Below, in pieces: positions 25,201 through 34,334 of a stretch of DNA of 64,000 nucleotides. The translations under genes were made by a program, and so were the position numbers. The DNA is from Annona cherimola (taxonomy: Eukaryota; Streptophyta; Magnoliopsida; Magnoliales; Annonaceae), in the NCBI GenBank assembly GCA_030490835.1, contig CM059972.1, positions 31,165,452 through 31,229,451 of the forward strand. Direction: 5' to 3'. Positions within the stretch are counted from its first letter, which is position 1. Each line of letters opens with the position of its first letter. The notes beneath the pieces were generated by a model. The model searched no databases, was not told the DNA's origin, and was given only the letters and a program-made list of their open reading frames with translations.

Positions 25201-28200
25201 CGACTCATTAAAAATTCAAAAATAGGCACACATCTTCAATAATATGTTATTATCGTTTTTGAAACGCGTCAAAATGATTATATTTGAAATTATTAAAACT
25301 GAACTTATTGTTTATAATATATATTTAACTAATACCTTTATTATCATGTATTTAGCTAAGAATTAATATAATTTATGATGAATTTGGAATAATGACTTTC
25401 AAAGTATTTCCCTTGTTATAATCATGAATGATTTTATAAAATTTAGAATATTTAAGCTTTCACCTTTTAATTATTATAGACACATATTTTTGCATTTTCG
25501 AGACAACGTATAAACGAGCTTGCTCTCATCTCGGGCTTAAAAGTGAAAAGACTGAATTAATATATAACTTCATTTCGACTACTGTACTCTCAATTTAATA
25601 AAAATTTGTGATTTTTTGTCAAAAGAGACGCTGTAATTTACTTCATTGTAACTTACGACTTTGGTTCGTGAAGTATATTCACAATAAATTATCTACCAAA
25701 AAAGACTAAAATATCTTAACTTTAAAATTTCAAAATCCTTATATATTTTTAAAAAATGGTAAAACTCGACAGATAAACTTAGTAAAATAATTTTATCAAA
25801 ACTTAAAAAATAGATTTTTTTTGAGTCAGCCTAAAATCAGCTAATTTTAGGCCAACTTAAGAAGATCGCGTTTCTTTTAGATATGACATAAATCAAATAT
25901 AATTATCCTATGTTTTTGAATATATCCAAAACTACATTCAACTAATTTCATATCTAAAATTTCTTTAAACATGTCAGTGTAAAGATTTGTGTTGCAAAAT
26001 TTTGAAATTTAAAAAATTTATAAAATTCAAACCATAAAATCTAATTAAAAATTAAGCAAATATTTTTCTATTTTACAAAGTTAAGTTAATAAAATGACTT
26101 AGAATCCAGGGCAGGTGGACCCCACACTTCACAATGTCACAAAAATGTGTGTTACTAAAAAAATTTTGATCTTTAGCAACCAAAATGTTCCAGCAAAAGA
26201 TTAAATTTTGGTCATTGAAAAATTTAGTTACCAATAGTTGGTAACATATGTCATATAACAAGTAGTTCATGTTCTTTATTAGATAATCAAATTTTGATTT
26301 GGTTGTAAAAACATCATCATTAGTAAGAAAGTTTTTATTGCTTATAAAATCATTGTCACAATAAGTACTTTTTATTTGCTGATGAAGGTTGCAAAAACAC
26401 TTTTCTTGTGGTGTCTGGAGAGCATGTATCACGTTGCCAGTAGAGCCAGTGGGCCTCGTGGTCCTATTTGCCACGAAAAATATTGTTTATTTATTTATTT
26501 TTGGGTCCACCTTGTAATGTCCATGGCTAGCTTCTTTACAGGACAATGCTAGTATCTTTTCCTTTGTCTCCTGTTAGAATGGATGAATAAAGCAACTTTT
26601 TGGGACTAAGATTGGTGGCTGGCATCATTTCTAATGGGGTTAACGCCGTGAGCATTATCATCTATATTTCAATGCCTAAATATCAATTCAGAAAAACCAT
26701 AGTGATGTGGACCAAAAACTGGCTCTAATTGATCATCAATTCAGTGCATATAGTTTTAAAATTACGTAAAAACTCGAGCCCACTTAACTTGGGGTATTTA
26801 TTGAAACTCGTGAATAGATCCAGGCCAAACCCAAGTGGCGTTTATTTGTTTGCCACTTAAATATTTAACACAAGAATTTAATAACCCATGCCTGGAATAT
26901 TTCCATTTCAATCACATGTTCCAACACCCCCTTCTGATCAAGCTAAGACAAACGGCAACTAAATGACACCACTTTACTTGTCTTTTTTAAATAATTTTTA
27001 AATGGGTCTCTATTAATTTTTTATTTTTAATTATCAAAAAATTATATTTTTAAATTTAAATTGAAGACCTGGCGGTAGCTTTGATCCCAATGTTAGAAGT
27101 CTAAAATGCTGTTTTAAACATCAAAGAACTATCGCTTAGTTTTTTTTTTATTGGTATAATTAAGCACATTTTACAACTTTCACGCGAGTGAGGAAGTTTT
27201 TCTATAACACCGCACACAGGGGGAGAATTTGTAAATGCCCCCACAGATGGGGAAAAATTAGAAAAATTCTCATTGGACAACCAGGAGGGGAGAAGATTCC
27301 AACGTCTGATCGGGCAACACAGGCCCACAGGCGTTACCACAAGGCTACGCCCCTGGTAGCAAACCATTGCTTAGTTTTAATCTCCCATTAATAGATTACC
27401 TTATAATTCAGCATTATAAATTATCAAGTTAATTCAACTTCAAGCTTAGCTAGCTATTGGTGGAAGGAACTTTACCTTGGGCATTAAAACAAATTATTCT
27501 TACTATGCAAAAGGACATAATGCCATAGTTGATAAAAACGACAGTTAATACATTTTAAAGAAATAGTTGGAAAATTTTTGGATTAACAATCATAAGAATG
27601 AATTTATAAAATCCAATCATTTTTAATCACTGGTACCAACAATTTAGCTGAAATATGAAAATGATCTCAATTATGAACTATGCGAATCACTACAATTTAT
27701 TTCATTTAAGAATTAATATGCTCGGCAGCTTAAATATCTTATTTAAATTGTATTAGAAGATTGCAGCCCTCATCAAAAAAGAAAAAGAAAAAAAAGGAAG
27801 ATTGTAGCCAGTTGCCTTAGTTGGTAACAGCACTGGCTGGGTAGCTGTTGTTTCGTGGGTTTGAAACCCACAATGAAAGTTTTCTGTCATGTACTGGGAG
27901 CTGTTGTTGTCGAGAGGAGCATTTTGTCTCGTTTTTTATTAATAGTAGAAAAATTATAATGATATTTAGGGCTTGATTTGTAATATGAAATAGATGAGGA
28001 TATAAAAAAAAAAAATTAGCTTGATTTGTAATATGAGTTGAGATGATGACATACAATATTGTAACACGATTTAAAAAAACATTGGAAGACTGCAACTATG
28101 CGTGGAACTTTGCAACGCTAGCTAATAAAACATAGATGTTTCTGTATAGCATTGGAAGTAATTAATTAGAAGAGAAAAGAAATTAATTAAAGAAATAGTT

Positions 28201-29887
28201 AGCAAATTACCTGGAGAAGATGGTTCCACAGTCGCACTTGTATTCTCTGGTGCCGCACGTCTTGGAATGCGCCTTCCAGTCGGACTGCACCGCGTATTTC
28301 TTCGAGCACTTCTCGCACTTCCACTTCTTCTCGCCGTGCTTGCGGCAGAAGTGCTTCTTGATCCCGGTGAGGTCACCCAGCGCCCGGCTTGCGTTGTGGT
28401 GCACGCACGTCACCTCCGGGCAGATATACACCCTCTTCCGGATCTCCGTGCTTGTCCTCTGCCGCAGCTTCCACGGCAGGTTGTGGCCCCGCCGATGCAG
28501 CTGCAGGTTCTGATCCCTCTGGAATCCCTTGTTGCAGATCTCGCATACGAACCGGTTCGTCGCCATCAGAGTTGTCGGTGACAGTGCAATAACTTCAGCT
28601 GTAGGATCTATATATATACATATTTACATGTCCGATTAAAAAAACACATATCCATTAGTACCATTTTTTATTCATTGGATTAATAAACGAAATAGATAAT
28701 ATGTATAAAAAGATGACATTAATCATAAAATCAATGAATATAGCAATTTAGTCTTTGAACTTTTACACAATATGGCCCACATATACGTATATGAGTTTCT
28801 TCCACTTTGTTTTTGCATGTGGAATGCATTTGACAGCATCTGTTTCAAAATGTGGATGGTCTTGAGTAATTGATGGAAATTACAGCTCATAGTAAGCTTG
28901 GTAATAATTCCATAGTTTCTTTTGGATGGAAAACGAATTGGAGATAGAGAATATTGTGGATTCCGAGACCAGTAGTAGTTGTTAGCCTAAGTAACGCTTA
29001 AAAAGCAAATCAAGCTAACTGTTTCCTGCAATTATTGTAATCTCCACCCAATAATTGGACCTTCCAACAACCAAAAACAGCCCAATAATTCTGCATTCCA
29101 AACTCCAAAGAGCAACATATCCCAACGGGAAAGTAATCCCTCACCCATCTCACGGGTCACAGCTCTCATCGAACATATATGCCTCCAATCCCCACCTCTT
29201 TCTGGTCCTACCATCTCTTTCTTGTTTCTTCTCTCACTTGAAAGGAAAAAGAAAAAAGAAAGGAAAATGCAGATGCTAATACTAATCAGGCAAAGTTATA
29301 ATGAAATTCTCCACAAAGTGCTCTGATCATGAAAAGGCTTACCAAAAACATTGCCCAATCATCAATTCAATTACCAAGAATAACAACATAGTATTCTTTC
29401 ATATATACTTCTTGCTTCTCTCATATATATTCAGCTCATCAGCATCTCAAGAAAGAAGAAATTAACATCTAAAACAACAATCTCACACCCCACATATGAT
29501 ACACTGATTCTTCCAATTCTAAGAATTCCTTCTCATCTCTAGTGGAAGTCTAACACTAGTAGTGTGTGTATCCTCAACCCGAGCAAATTAGCACTTACCC
29601 AATTCAAACCAGAAGAAAAAACTAAAACAGATGACAACCATATGAGAAATAAAAGAATGGATGATTTGAATTGAATTGCCTGGAGTTCCTGGGAGATTGC
29701 GTTTCTTCTTGGGGGGCGGCTGCTGCTGCTGCTGAGCCGTTGAGCCATTGCTGTTTGTAGTAGACGGTCCAGAATTGGATCCATGGAAAGGATTTTGCTG
29801 CTGCTGCTGCTGCTGGTATTGCTGGACTTCTTCCTCCCCAGTATTGCCAGAAGAGAAGCTTCCACCTTCGCCAGTGAGGTTTGACAT
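21164..29887 (-). CDS. INDETERMINATE DOMAIN C2H2 zinc-finger transcription factor (spliced)
   Basis: Nuclear DNA-binding regulator of the plant IDD family. Joining 29887-29680, 28607-28211 and 22259-21164 gives 566 residues with all phases agreeing. Order: a Q-rich N-terminus; a basic KKKR stretch (60-63); four IDD fingers. The ligands are C91/C94/H107/H111, C132/C137/H155/H160, C167/C170/H183/C187 and C194/C196/H209/C213. The last spans the exon 2-3 junction in the diagnostic [14 protein letters not shown]. The C-terminus holds the family motifs [14 protein letters not shown] (338-351) and LTVDFLG (503-509), and poly-Q at 542-550. IDD proteins act with DELLA, SCR/SHR or TOPLESS partners. The C-terminal motifs place it near the IDD2/4/5/7 group; the exact orthologue is unresolved. 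The ATG at 29887 is the first in-frame ATG; upstream in-frame codons lack one. I see no break, so it is probably functional. Confidence 0.93.
22671..22917. mobile_element. Tourist-like MITE (T9), degenerate
   Basis: Left end GAGTGGTTGGAAAGTG, right end AAACAAACAACCC, with the purine-rich family body between. Lies in intron 2 of the IDD gene, 0.4 kb from exon 3. Confidence 0.5.
25117..26413. mobile_element. Possible non-autonomous CACTA element
   Basis: The left end reads CACTATGACAAGAAAA (from 25117). The right end at 26401-26413 is TTTTCTTGTGGTG, the inverse of CACCACAAGAAAA. Plant CACTA elements usually start CACTACAAGAAAA. The right subterminal part has TTAGCAACCAAAATG, like the family's GCAAC/GCGACCAAAA words, and a GTTACCAATAGTTGGTAAC hairpin. 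Flanking triplets (GTT and TCT) do not match, so the pairing of the two ends is uncertain. Confidence 0.4.
27144..27368 (-). mobile_element. tRNA-derived SINE with target duplication
   Basis: On the minus strand a pol III A-box-like TAGCCTTGTGGTAACGCC is followed by a weak B-box-like region and ends in a poly-A tail (poly-T at 27144-27149 on the plus strand). The direct repeat GCTTAGTTTT flanks it (27134-27143 and 27369-27378), and matching bases extend further left. It lies in IDD intron 2 in the same orientation as the gene. Confidence 0.7.
27809..28083 (+). mobile_element. tRNA-derived SINE in IDD intron 2
   Basis: The A box is TAGTTGGTAACAGCACTGG (27819-27837) and the B box GGGTTTGAAACCC (27857-27869). 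The body has repeated GCTTGATTTGTAATATGA words and short A-runs. The flanks GGAAGATTGTAGC (27796-27808) and GGAAGACTGCAAC (28084-28096) are probably the target duplication. It lies only 130 bp from exon 2 and is antisense to the gene. Confidence 0.7.
28211..28607 (-). CDS. IDD gene coding exon 2 (zinc fingers)
   Basis: Starts after ATAG at 28608 and encodes AEVIALSP, the first three fingers and the start of the fourth (to FS and two bases of Arg202). The donor is CCAG followed by GTAATT (28210-28209 is the GT). Near-identity to the family consensus fixes frame and ends. [19 protein letters not shown] replaces the more usual PEPTCVHHDPSRALG, a mild variation. Confidence 0.93.
28608..29679 (-). 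other. IDD intron 1, GC-AG type, 1,072 bp
   Basis: The donor is CCAG|GCAATT (GC at 29679-29678) and the acceptor ATATATAG (28609-28608). No in-phase GT alternative exists nearby. The interior shows no repeats or coding. Part of it (29040-29240) is less AT-rich than the rest. Confidence 0.8.
29680..29887 (-). CDS. IDD gene coding exon 1
   Basis: Encodes residues 1-69 and the first base of codon 70: [11 protein letters not shown], two glutamine runs (25-31 and 52-56), then [13 protein letters not shown]. The last exon base is at 29680 and is followed by GC, not GT. Codon 70 becomes Asp only if the G here joins AT at the start of exon 2, which restores the conserved [12 protein letters not shown] sequence. 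Confidence 0.88.
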
Positions 29888-30080
29888 GTTGTTGGGTGGT
29901 TGAGATCTTTCTTTCTTTCCTTTTTTTTTTTTTTTTCTGGGTTTTGTCTTCTCGATGATGCTACAAGGAGACTTGTTGTTTTTGCATGAAAATCCGGAAG
30001 GGTTGCTTGGTCTAGAGGAGGACAAAATGCAGGGAATTCTCCTTCATTTCTGCTTGCTTAGAGAGAGAGAGAGAGAGAGA
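29888..30080 (-). other. IDD 5' leader
   Basis: A purine/pyrimidine-biased stretch upstream of the ATG. It holds a run of A on the sense strand (30-50 bp before the ATG), an 8-codon uORF (29961-29987) and a (CT)10 run (GA on the plus strand, 30061-30080), common in plant 5' UTRs. Upstream 5' introns cannot be excluded. Confidence 0.5.
29961..29987 (-). promoter_or_regulatory. Small upstream ORF in the IDD leader
   Basis: ATG at 29987-29985 opens an 8-codon frame (MQKQQVSL) ending at TAG (29963-29961), 73 bases before the main ATG and in another frame. It could lower translation of the IDD protein if the leader includes it; this is inference. Confidence 0.4.
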
Positions 30081-30101
30081 CTGCTGACACACCAACAGCA
30101 G

Positions 30102-30108
30102 CATATAT
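30102..30108 (-). promoter_or_regulatory. Weak candidate TATA box of the IDD gene
   Basis: GGATATATGC on the minus strand lies about 22 bp upstream of the CT repeat, so a start site near 30075 would fit. A long (TA)n tract further upstream (about 30311-30341) offers alternatives. The evidence is positional only. Confidence 0.25.
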
Positions 30109-30308
30109 CCCAGCCGGTTCTTGTTCGGCTCCTCTCTTTTTTCTTATACGTGGCCTCCTTGAGGGACTGCCCTGGTTTTGATGGATATTACTCCTTTGCC
30201 ACTCTGGCGGTCTGGCCTAGCTTGCTCCTTGTGTATGTGTTTTTTATTTTTGCCTTTTAATTTAAAATTTTTTACAGTACCCCCATTTGGTTCAACCACA
30301 GCAACACC

Positions 30309-30343
<35 letters not shown>

Positions 30344-30981
30344 TATCAGCCTTCCAATATAATTTCATGATCTTCCCAAAGGGGGGATTTTTGCATATCC
30401 ATACCTCGTACTAATTTTTAGAGATTTCGTACTTGCCAACCCATAAGCCTCAATTTTGCCCATTCATATTATGTCTAACGCGAATTAACTTCCATTGGAA
30501 AACAGCTTGATGCCGTATTTTAGAATTAATTTAGACGGCAAAAAATCTTCGACGTGGTTGTATAATATTTTTATTCTTAAAATCCAAGCAACCATCAGCC
30601 TTCTCATAACTTTTTTATTTAAAAGTAAATTATTATTATGTAATAAAATTAAAATCATATAAGCCATAGAATTGAATTCCTTTCTGAAATAACTAAAAAT
30701 GTATCGAAATTTTTTCTTGATCACAAGCCTTCTCACCTTAATTTAAAAATATTTTTATATTGGTATGTAAGACAGTGTTAGGAGGAAATTATCATTTTAA
30801 AATAAAACATGTATGCATTAATTGGAGTAAAGAAATGAAATTAAAGATAAAATGATAAAACTGTTACGTTATCTTTCGGCATACGACGGTTTTTCGTGAT
30901 TTGTATTACTTTTGAGGTATGAATGCAAAATTTGCTAAACGGTAGTACTTACGGAAGGGTGATCAAGTAATGCCGACCAAT
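30109..30981. other. IDD upstream region
   Basis: Contains a (TA)n microsatellite of about 30 bp at 30311-30341 and otherwise AT-rich DNA. No clear promoter motif cluster could be picked out by eye. Confidence 0.4.
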
Positions 30982-31257
30982 GTTGGGCTCAATTGTGTTT
31001 GGCAATTATATTTTTATTTTTTAATAAACATGTTAACTTTCATGTATTTAATTTATAATTAAATTTTACCAATTTTTAATATGTTTACATATTTTTATTT
31101 TTAAATATAGGGATATTACGGTCATTTTAAAATTAAAAATATAAATGCATCGAAAATTTGTAAAAGTTAGATTACAAATTAAATATACCTAAATGAACAT
31201 GTTTATAAAAAATAAAAATAAAAATACGATTTGTGATTGGCCTAATTGGATCACATA
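30982..31257. mobile_element. Foldback MITE I
   Basis: Imperfect palindrome: TGGCAATTATATTTTTATTT at the left is the inverse of the right side (AAATAAAAATACGATTTGTG). The arms hold a decayed version of the shared core (GTATTTAATTTATAATTAAA, TTTTACCAATTTTTAATATG at about 31040-31083). Confidence 0.5.
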
Positions 31258-31274
31258 TTGTATTGTTTATCGAT

Positions 31275-31500
31275 ATTCATACAACGTGACAACTTTCATA
31301 TTATAATCTAGTACATTCACAACTCTTACTCTTAGAGAAAATTGTTTCCTTAAACACTCCTGTGCTAAGAAAAAATTTGTAAAAAGCCTCCACTTAAGAG
31401 AGAAATTGTAAAAACTCCTACGAAACTCAGATAAAACCCCTTATCAAATAGGGGAGATTTTAACTTGAGGGTCCGATCAGGTATTGCTTGGTAGTCATCA
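31275..31500 (-). mobile_element. Degenerate SINE, same family as 58.5 kb
   Basis: On the minus strand a CTGATCGGACCCTCAAG region is followed by CAATTTCTC, TTAGCACAGGAG and TTGTCACGTTGTATGAAT. These match, in order, the 3' half of the SINE at 58513-58736. No tail or duplication is preserved. Confidence 0.45.
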
Positions 31501-31527
31501 CCTATGGTACTTATGGGTATGAAGTAT

Positions 31528-31838
31528 ATGAAAAAAACCCCCATAACCAAGAAATAAAAATTTATGGGAAAAATTAGCAAAATGGTAATATGTATCAAGG
31601 TATGATTATGAAAAAACTTCGACACTCAAAAACTTAAACATAGGAAAAAATATTGGAAAATGATGCCGCTTAGGTGGATTATATATGGAAAAATGCTACG
31701 CCCAAAAACTTAAAATATATGGGTAAAAAATTCTGTGAAAATGGTAATACATAGGTATGATTATGCAAAAAACCCCACATCCAAAATATTAAAATTTATG
31801 GAAAAAAATTTGCAGATGTTAATACATAGGTCTGACAA
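31528..31838. repeat. Tandem repeat, about 78-bp unit, four copies
   Basis: Units start at about 31528, 31610, 31685 and 31765. Each reads like TGCAAAAAACCCCACA, then CCAAAAACTTAAAATTTATG, then AAAATTTGCAAAATGGTAAT, then ACATAGGTATGATTA. Copy two is the most diverged. Confidence 0.65.
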
Positions 31839-32655
31839 TGCAAATTAAACGGATCGAAAAAATAAGGTTGACCCAAGAGTCGTTTGGACCACTTCATTCG
31901 ATTGCCTATCAAAACCTGAGTCATTTCACGTTAGCAAAATCACCTAAATTGCATGCGGTCCGTTAATTTGAGTATTTGTGTTTAATTTTCGTTGATGGAG
32001 GTTGGATTGGGTGTTTTCAATCTGGTGTGAACGCTAACTCGCCAGAATCGGCACACGTTTGAGAGGAGGTCTTCCATCGTTTTGATTAGCTGTGTGGCCA
32101 ATGTTTTATGGGCAGCAGCAATAGCATGGACGTGTGTTACGATATGATGAACGCACTGCATGTCTCATTCCTATTGTGGTGGGTCCCATGTTAGTTGACC
32201 ATTGAATCTCTCCCGGGCCCACCTAAATTTTGGTTTTCCACACCAACTTGGTGGATTCAACTCAGGAATGAGATGGGAAGCAAGTATACATCAGAGTGGG
32301 CCCCATACAAGTTCTCGATGGGGATGTGATTACATTTTTTAAACTCTGATTTAATTTCAATCTTGATACGCTGGCGCCATTGATGAATGATGGCTGAATA
32401 TAATTTTTCATGTCCATAGGCTTTACGCCTTTGCCCATGCTCTTGGATATTGATTGAGATGATATGTGAAGTCTCTCGAATTTTTCAGCAAAGAAAAAAC
32501 AAATCTTCCACTTTCTATATGCTTTTATTATAATAATGCGATTTTTAACTTTCTAAATCTAATAATTTTTCTATTGTTTCCTCCATATTTTAATTTTTTT
32601 ATATCTTTCAACAGGACTATCATATCATATCATATCATATCTATTTTAAATTAAG
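31839..32655. other. Intergenic DNA, nothing identified
   Basis: Composition is more balanced from 31900 to 32450 (several GGGCCCAC-type words) but no open frame of note is present. 32530-32655 resembles the pyrimidine-rich body of the Tourist-like family, including a fourfold TATCA repeat near 32620. Confidence 0.35.
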
Positions 32656-32962
32656 AAAAGATATCGTTCGCCCGGGCTAAGCAAATATGTTATTTAGTCC
32701 ACCTAAAAAAACTCATTTGTAATATTTTTTTCACTTTTTTCTTCATAAATTAGTTTATTTAAGTGTATTTAAGATATAATTTAAGTTTTACTATTTTTAA
32801 AAATCTCGAAAATATATATCCAAAAATAGTAAAACTTATATGTTAAATACACTTAGATAAACAAGTGTATGAAAAAATAAAAAAAAATGTTATAAATGGA
32901 TTTTTTGAGGCAAACTAACTAAATCATTTGTTTAGCCTGGGCTAACTGGATTATCATCTTTT
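32656..32962. mobile_element. Foldback MITE B
   Basis: An imperfect palindrome of about 300 bp. The left terminal part has GCCCGGGCTAAGCAAATATG and the right AACAAATGATTTAG when inverted. Each arm carries the shared core (TTAAGTGTATTTAAGATATA with TTTTACTATTTTT at 32758-32800; inverse at 32822-32862). Ends match those of elements C and D at 44-45 kb. Confidence 0.7.
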
Positions 32963-33371
32963 ATCTTTATCTTTATTTATACTCACTATGAATTATTATA
33001 TTCCCTTATTTTTCTTCATTACTAACCAGACATTAATTATAAATTTGCAGCAGTTACCTGATTGTATAATTATTTGAAAATAGATTTTTTATATGTGTTG
33101 TCTAAAAGGGTGTAAAAGAGTTCGGGATTACATTTTTATTTGAAAAAAAGTAATTGCAAATAACAGGTGACGTATTCATGGTGAGTAGTATTGATTTAAT
33201 TTGAAATTTCACCAACAAATGGAAAATAAGAAATAAATATATCTTAAAACTCAAATTTTATTTTCAAAATAAATGATTTTGATTTAAAATAAATGCAAAT
33301 ACTAAAATTCAGTGAATGTTATTCCATGAGCACCTTTACTACTGTTAATATAGGTATTGAATATTTTATTT

Positions 33372-33776
33372 GGGCAATTTGCAAATGTGTCTACTTAGTT
33401 TGATCAAAATTATAAATATATTCACATAGTTTCAAAATTATAAATAACCCCTACATAGTTTAACCATAATCGCAAATAATCCTTATATCATTATAATGTT
33501 GTTACCGTATCATTATGGCATGTGGATTATTTGTAATTATGGTTAAATTATATGAGGTTATTTGCAAAAAAGTAAATACACCACTTAATTACTGAAATTG
33601 TAAATGCACCCATATAATTTGTACATTTTTTAAATATACCCATTATGATGATGTTATAACGATGTGGGAGTAATTTGCAATTATAGTTAAACTCAGCATA
33701 GTTATTTATAATTTTGAAACTAATGAGTATATTTACAATTTTGGTTAAACTAAGCAGGAATATTTGCAAATAACCC
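33372..33776. mobile_element. Foldback MITE with perfect 9-bp target duplication
   Basis: A 405-bp imperfect palindrome. Ends are GGGCAATTTGCAAAT and, inverted, GGGTTATTTGCAAAT. The arms pair through ACTTAGTTTGATCAAAATTA and AGTTTCAAAATTATAAATAA. It is flanked by ATTTTATTT on both sides (33363-33371 and 33777-33785). A 9-bp duplication is typical of Mutator-like elements. Related single arms occur near 7.0 and 14.75 kb. Confidence 0.8.
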
Positions 33777-34041
33777 ATTTTATTTTGAAGCTAATTTGTT
33801 CTTGTGCATTTATTTTCTATATTAGGTTAATAACTTTATCTTTTCAACATAAGTCCTTACCTTGCCCGTCAAAGAAGAGTTGCATAATAAAAGGTGAAAT
33901 ATAGAAAGGGAAACGGTAGAAGAAAATTTATATATCAACACGACAAACAATGATATCACCTTTAAAGAGAATAAAAATGCAATAGATAGAACTAAAAATA
34001 CAATAAAATTATTGTAAATAAATAATCTAAGAAAAATGTAA

Positions 34042-34045
<4 letters not shown>

Positions 34046-34077
<32 letters not shown>

Positions 34078-34334
34078 AGAAATGTGGAGGGAATGCGCCC
34101 TCCCAGCCCCATCCTCGGCCAGAACGGGGCGCCTCTGGAACAAGATAAAAAACAAAGGTCATTAAACACTGCTCCCATAACATAGGGAGGGAAATCTCCC
34201 CACCATACACACGGTGTATTTCTTTGCTCGAGAAGAAAATTTGCAGTAGAATGCACTACGGTATTTCCCAGTCTATTTACATGAGAAAAAAAAAAAAAAA
34301 AAAACATGCACCTAAAGACTCTGCTCGCTTCCAT
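34046..34334 (-). mobile_element. 5'-truncated LINE, RNase H-like 3' end
   Basis: On the minus strand the open frame reads FSHVNRLGNTVVHSTANFL, then VWWGDFPPYVMGAVFNDL. This is the C-terminal signature of the RNase H-like domain in plant LINE and related non-LTR proteins (hydrophobic-V-x-R-x-x-N-x-V-x-H-x-x-A, then W and a P-P motif). After about 45 bp of 3' sequence it ends in 31 A residues (T on plus, 34046-34076). A second homopolymer of about 19 T on the sense strand (near 34288-34307) interrupts the domain. The element is a dead fragment. Confidence 0.7.

Larger units (their letters stand above)
22260..28210 (-). other. IDD intron 2, 5,951 bp
   Basis: Bounded by GT (28210-28209) and AG (22261-22260). 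It contains a Tourist-like MITE (22671-22917), a CACTA-like relic (25117-26413), two SINEs (27144-27368 and about 27809-28083) and a (TA)n(CA)n microsatellite near 24378-24401. About 24690-24900 belongs to a dispersed repeat also present at 55350-55540. The rest is AT-rich without signal. Confidence 0.8.

Noticed and set aside
29588..30025. Extended IDD N-terminus starting at 30025
   Set aside because: The codon there is TTG, no in-frame ATG exists upstream of 29887, and the frame past 29680 reads through the intron.
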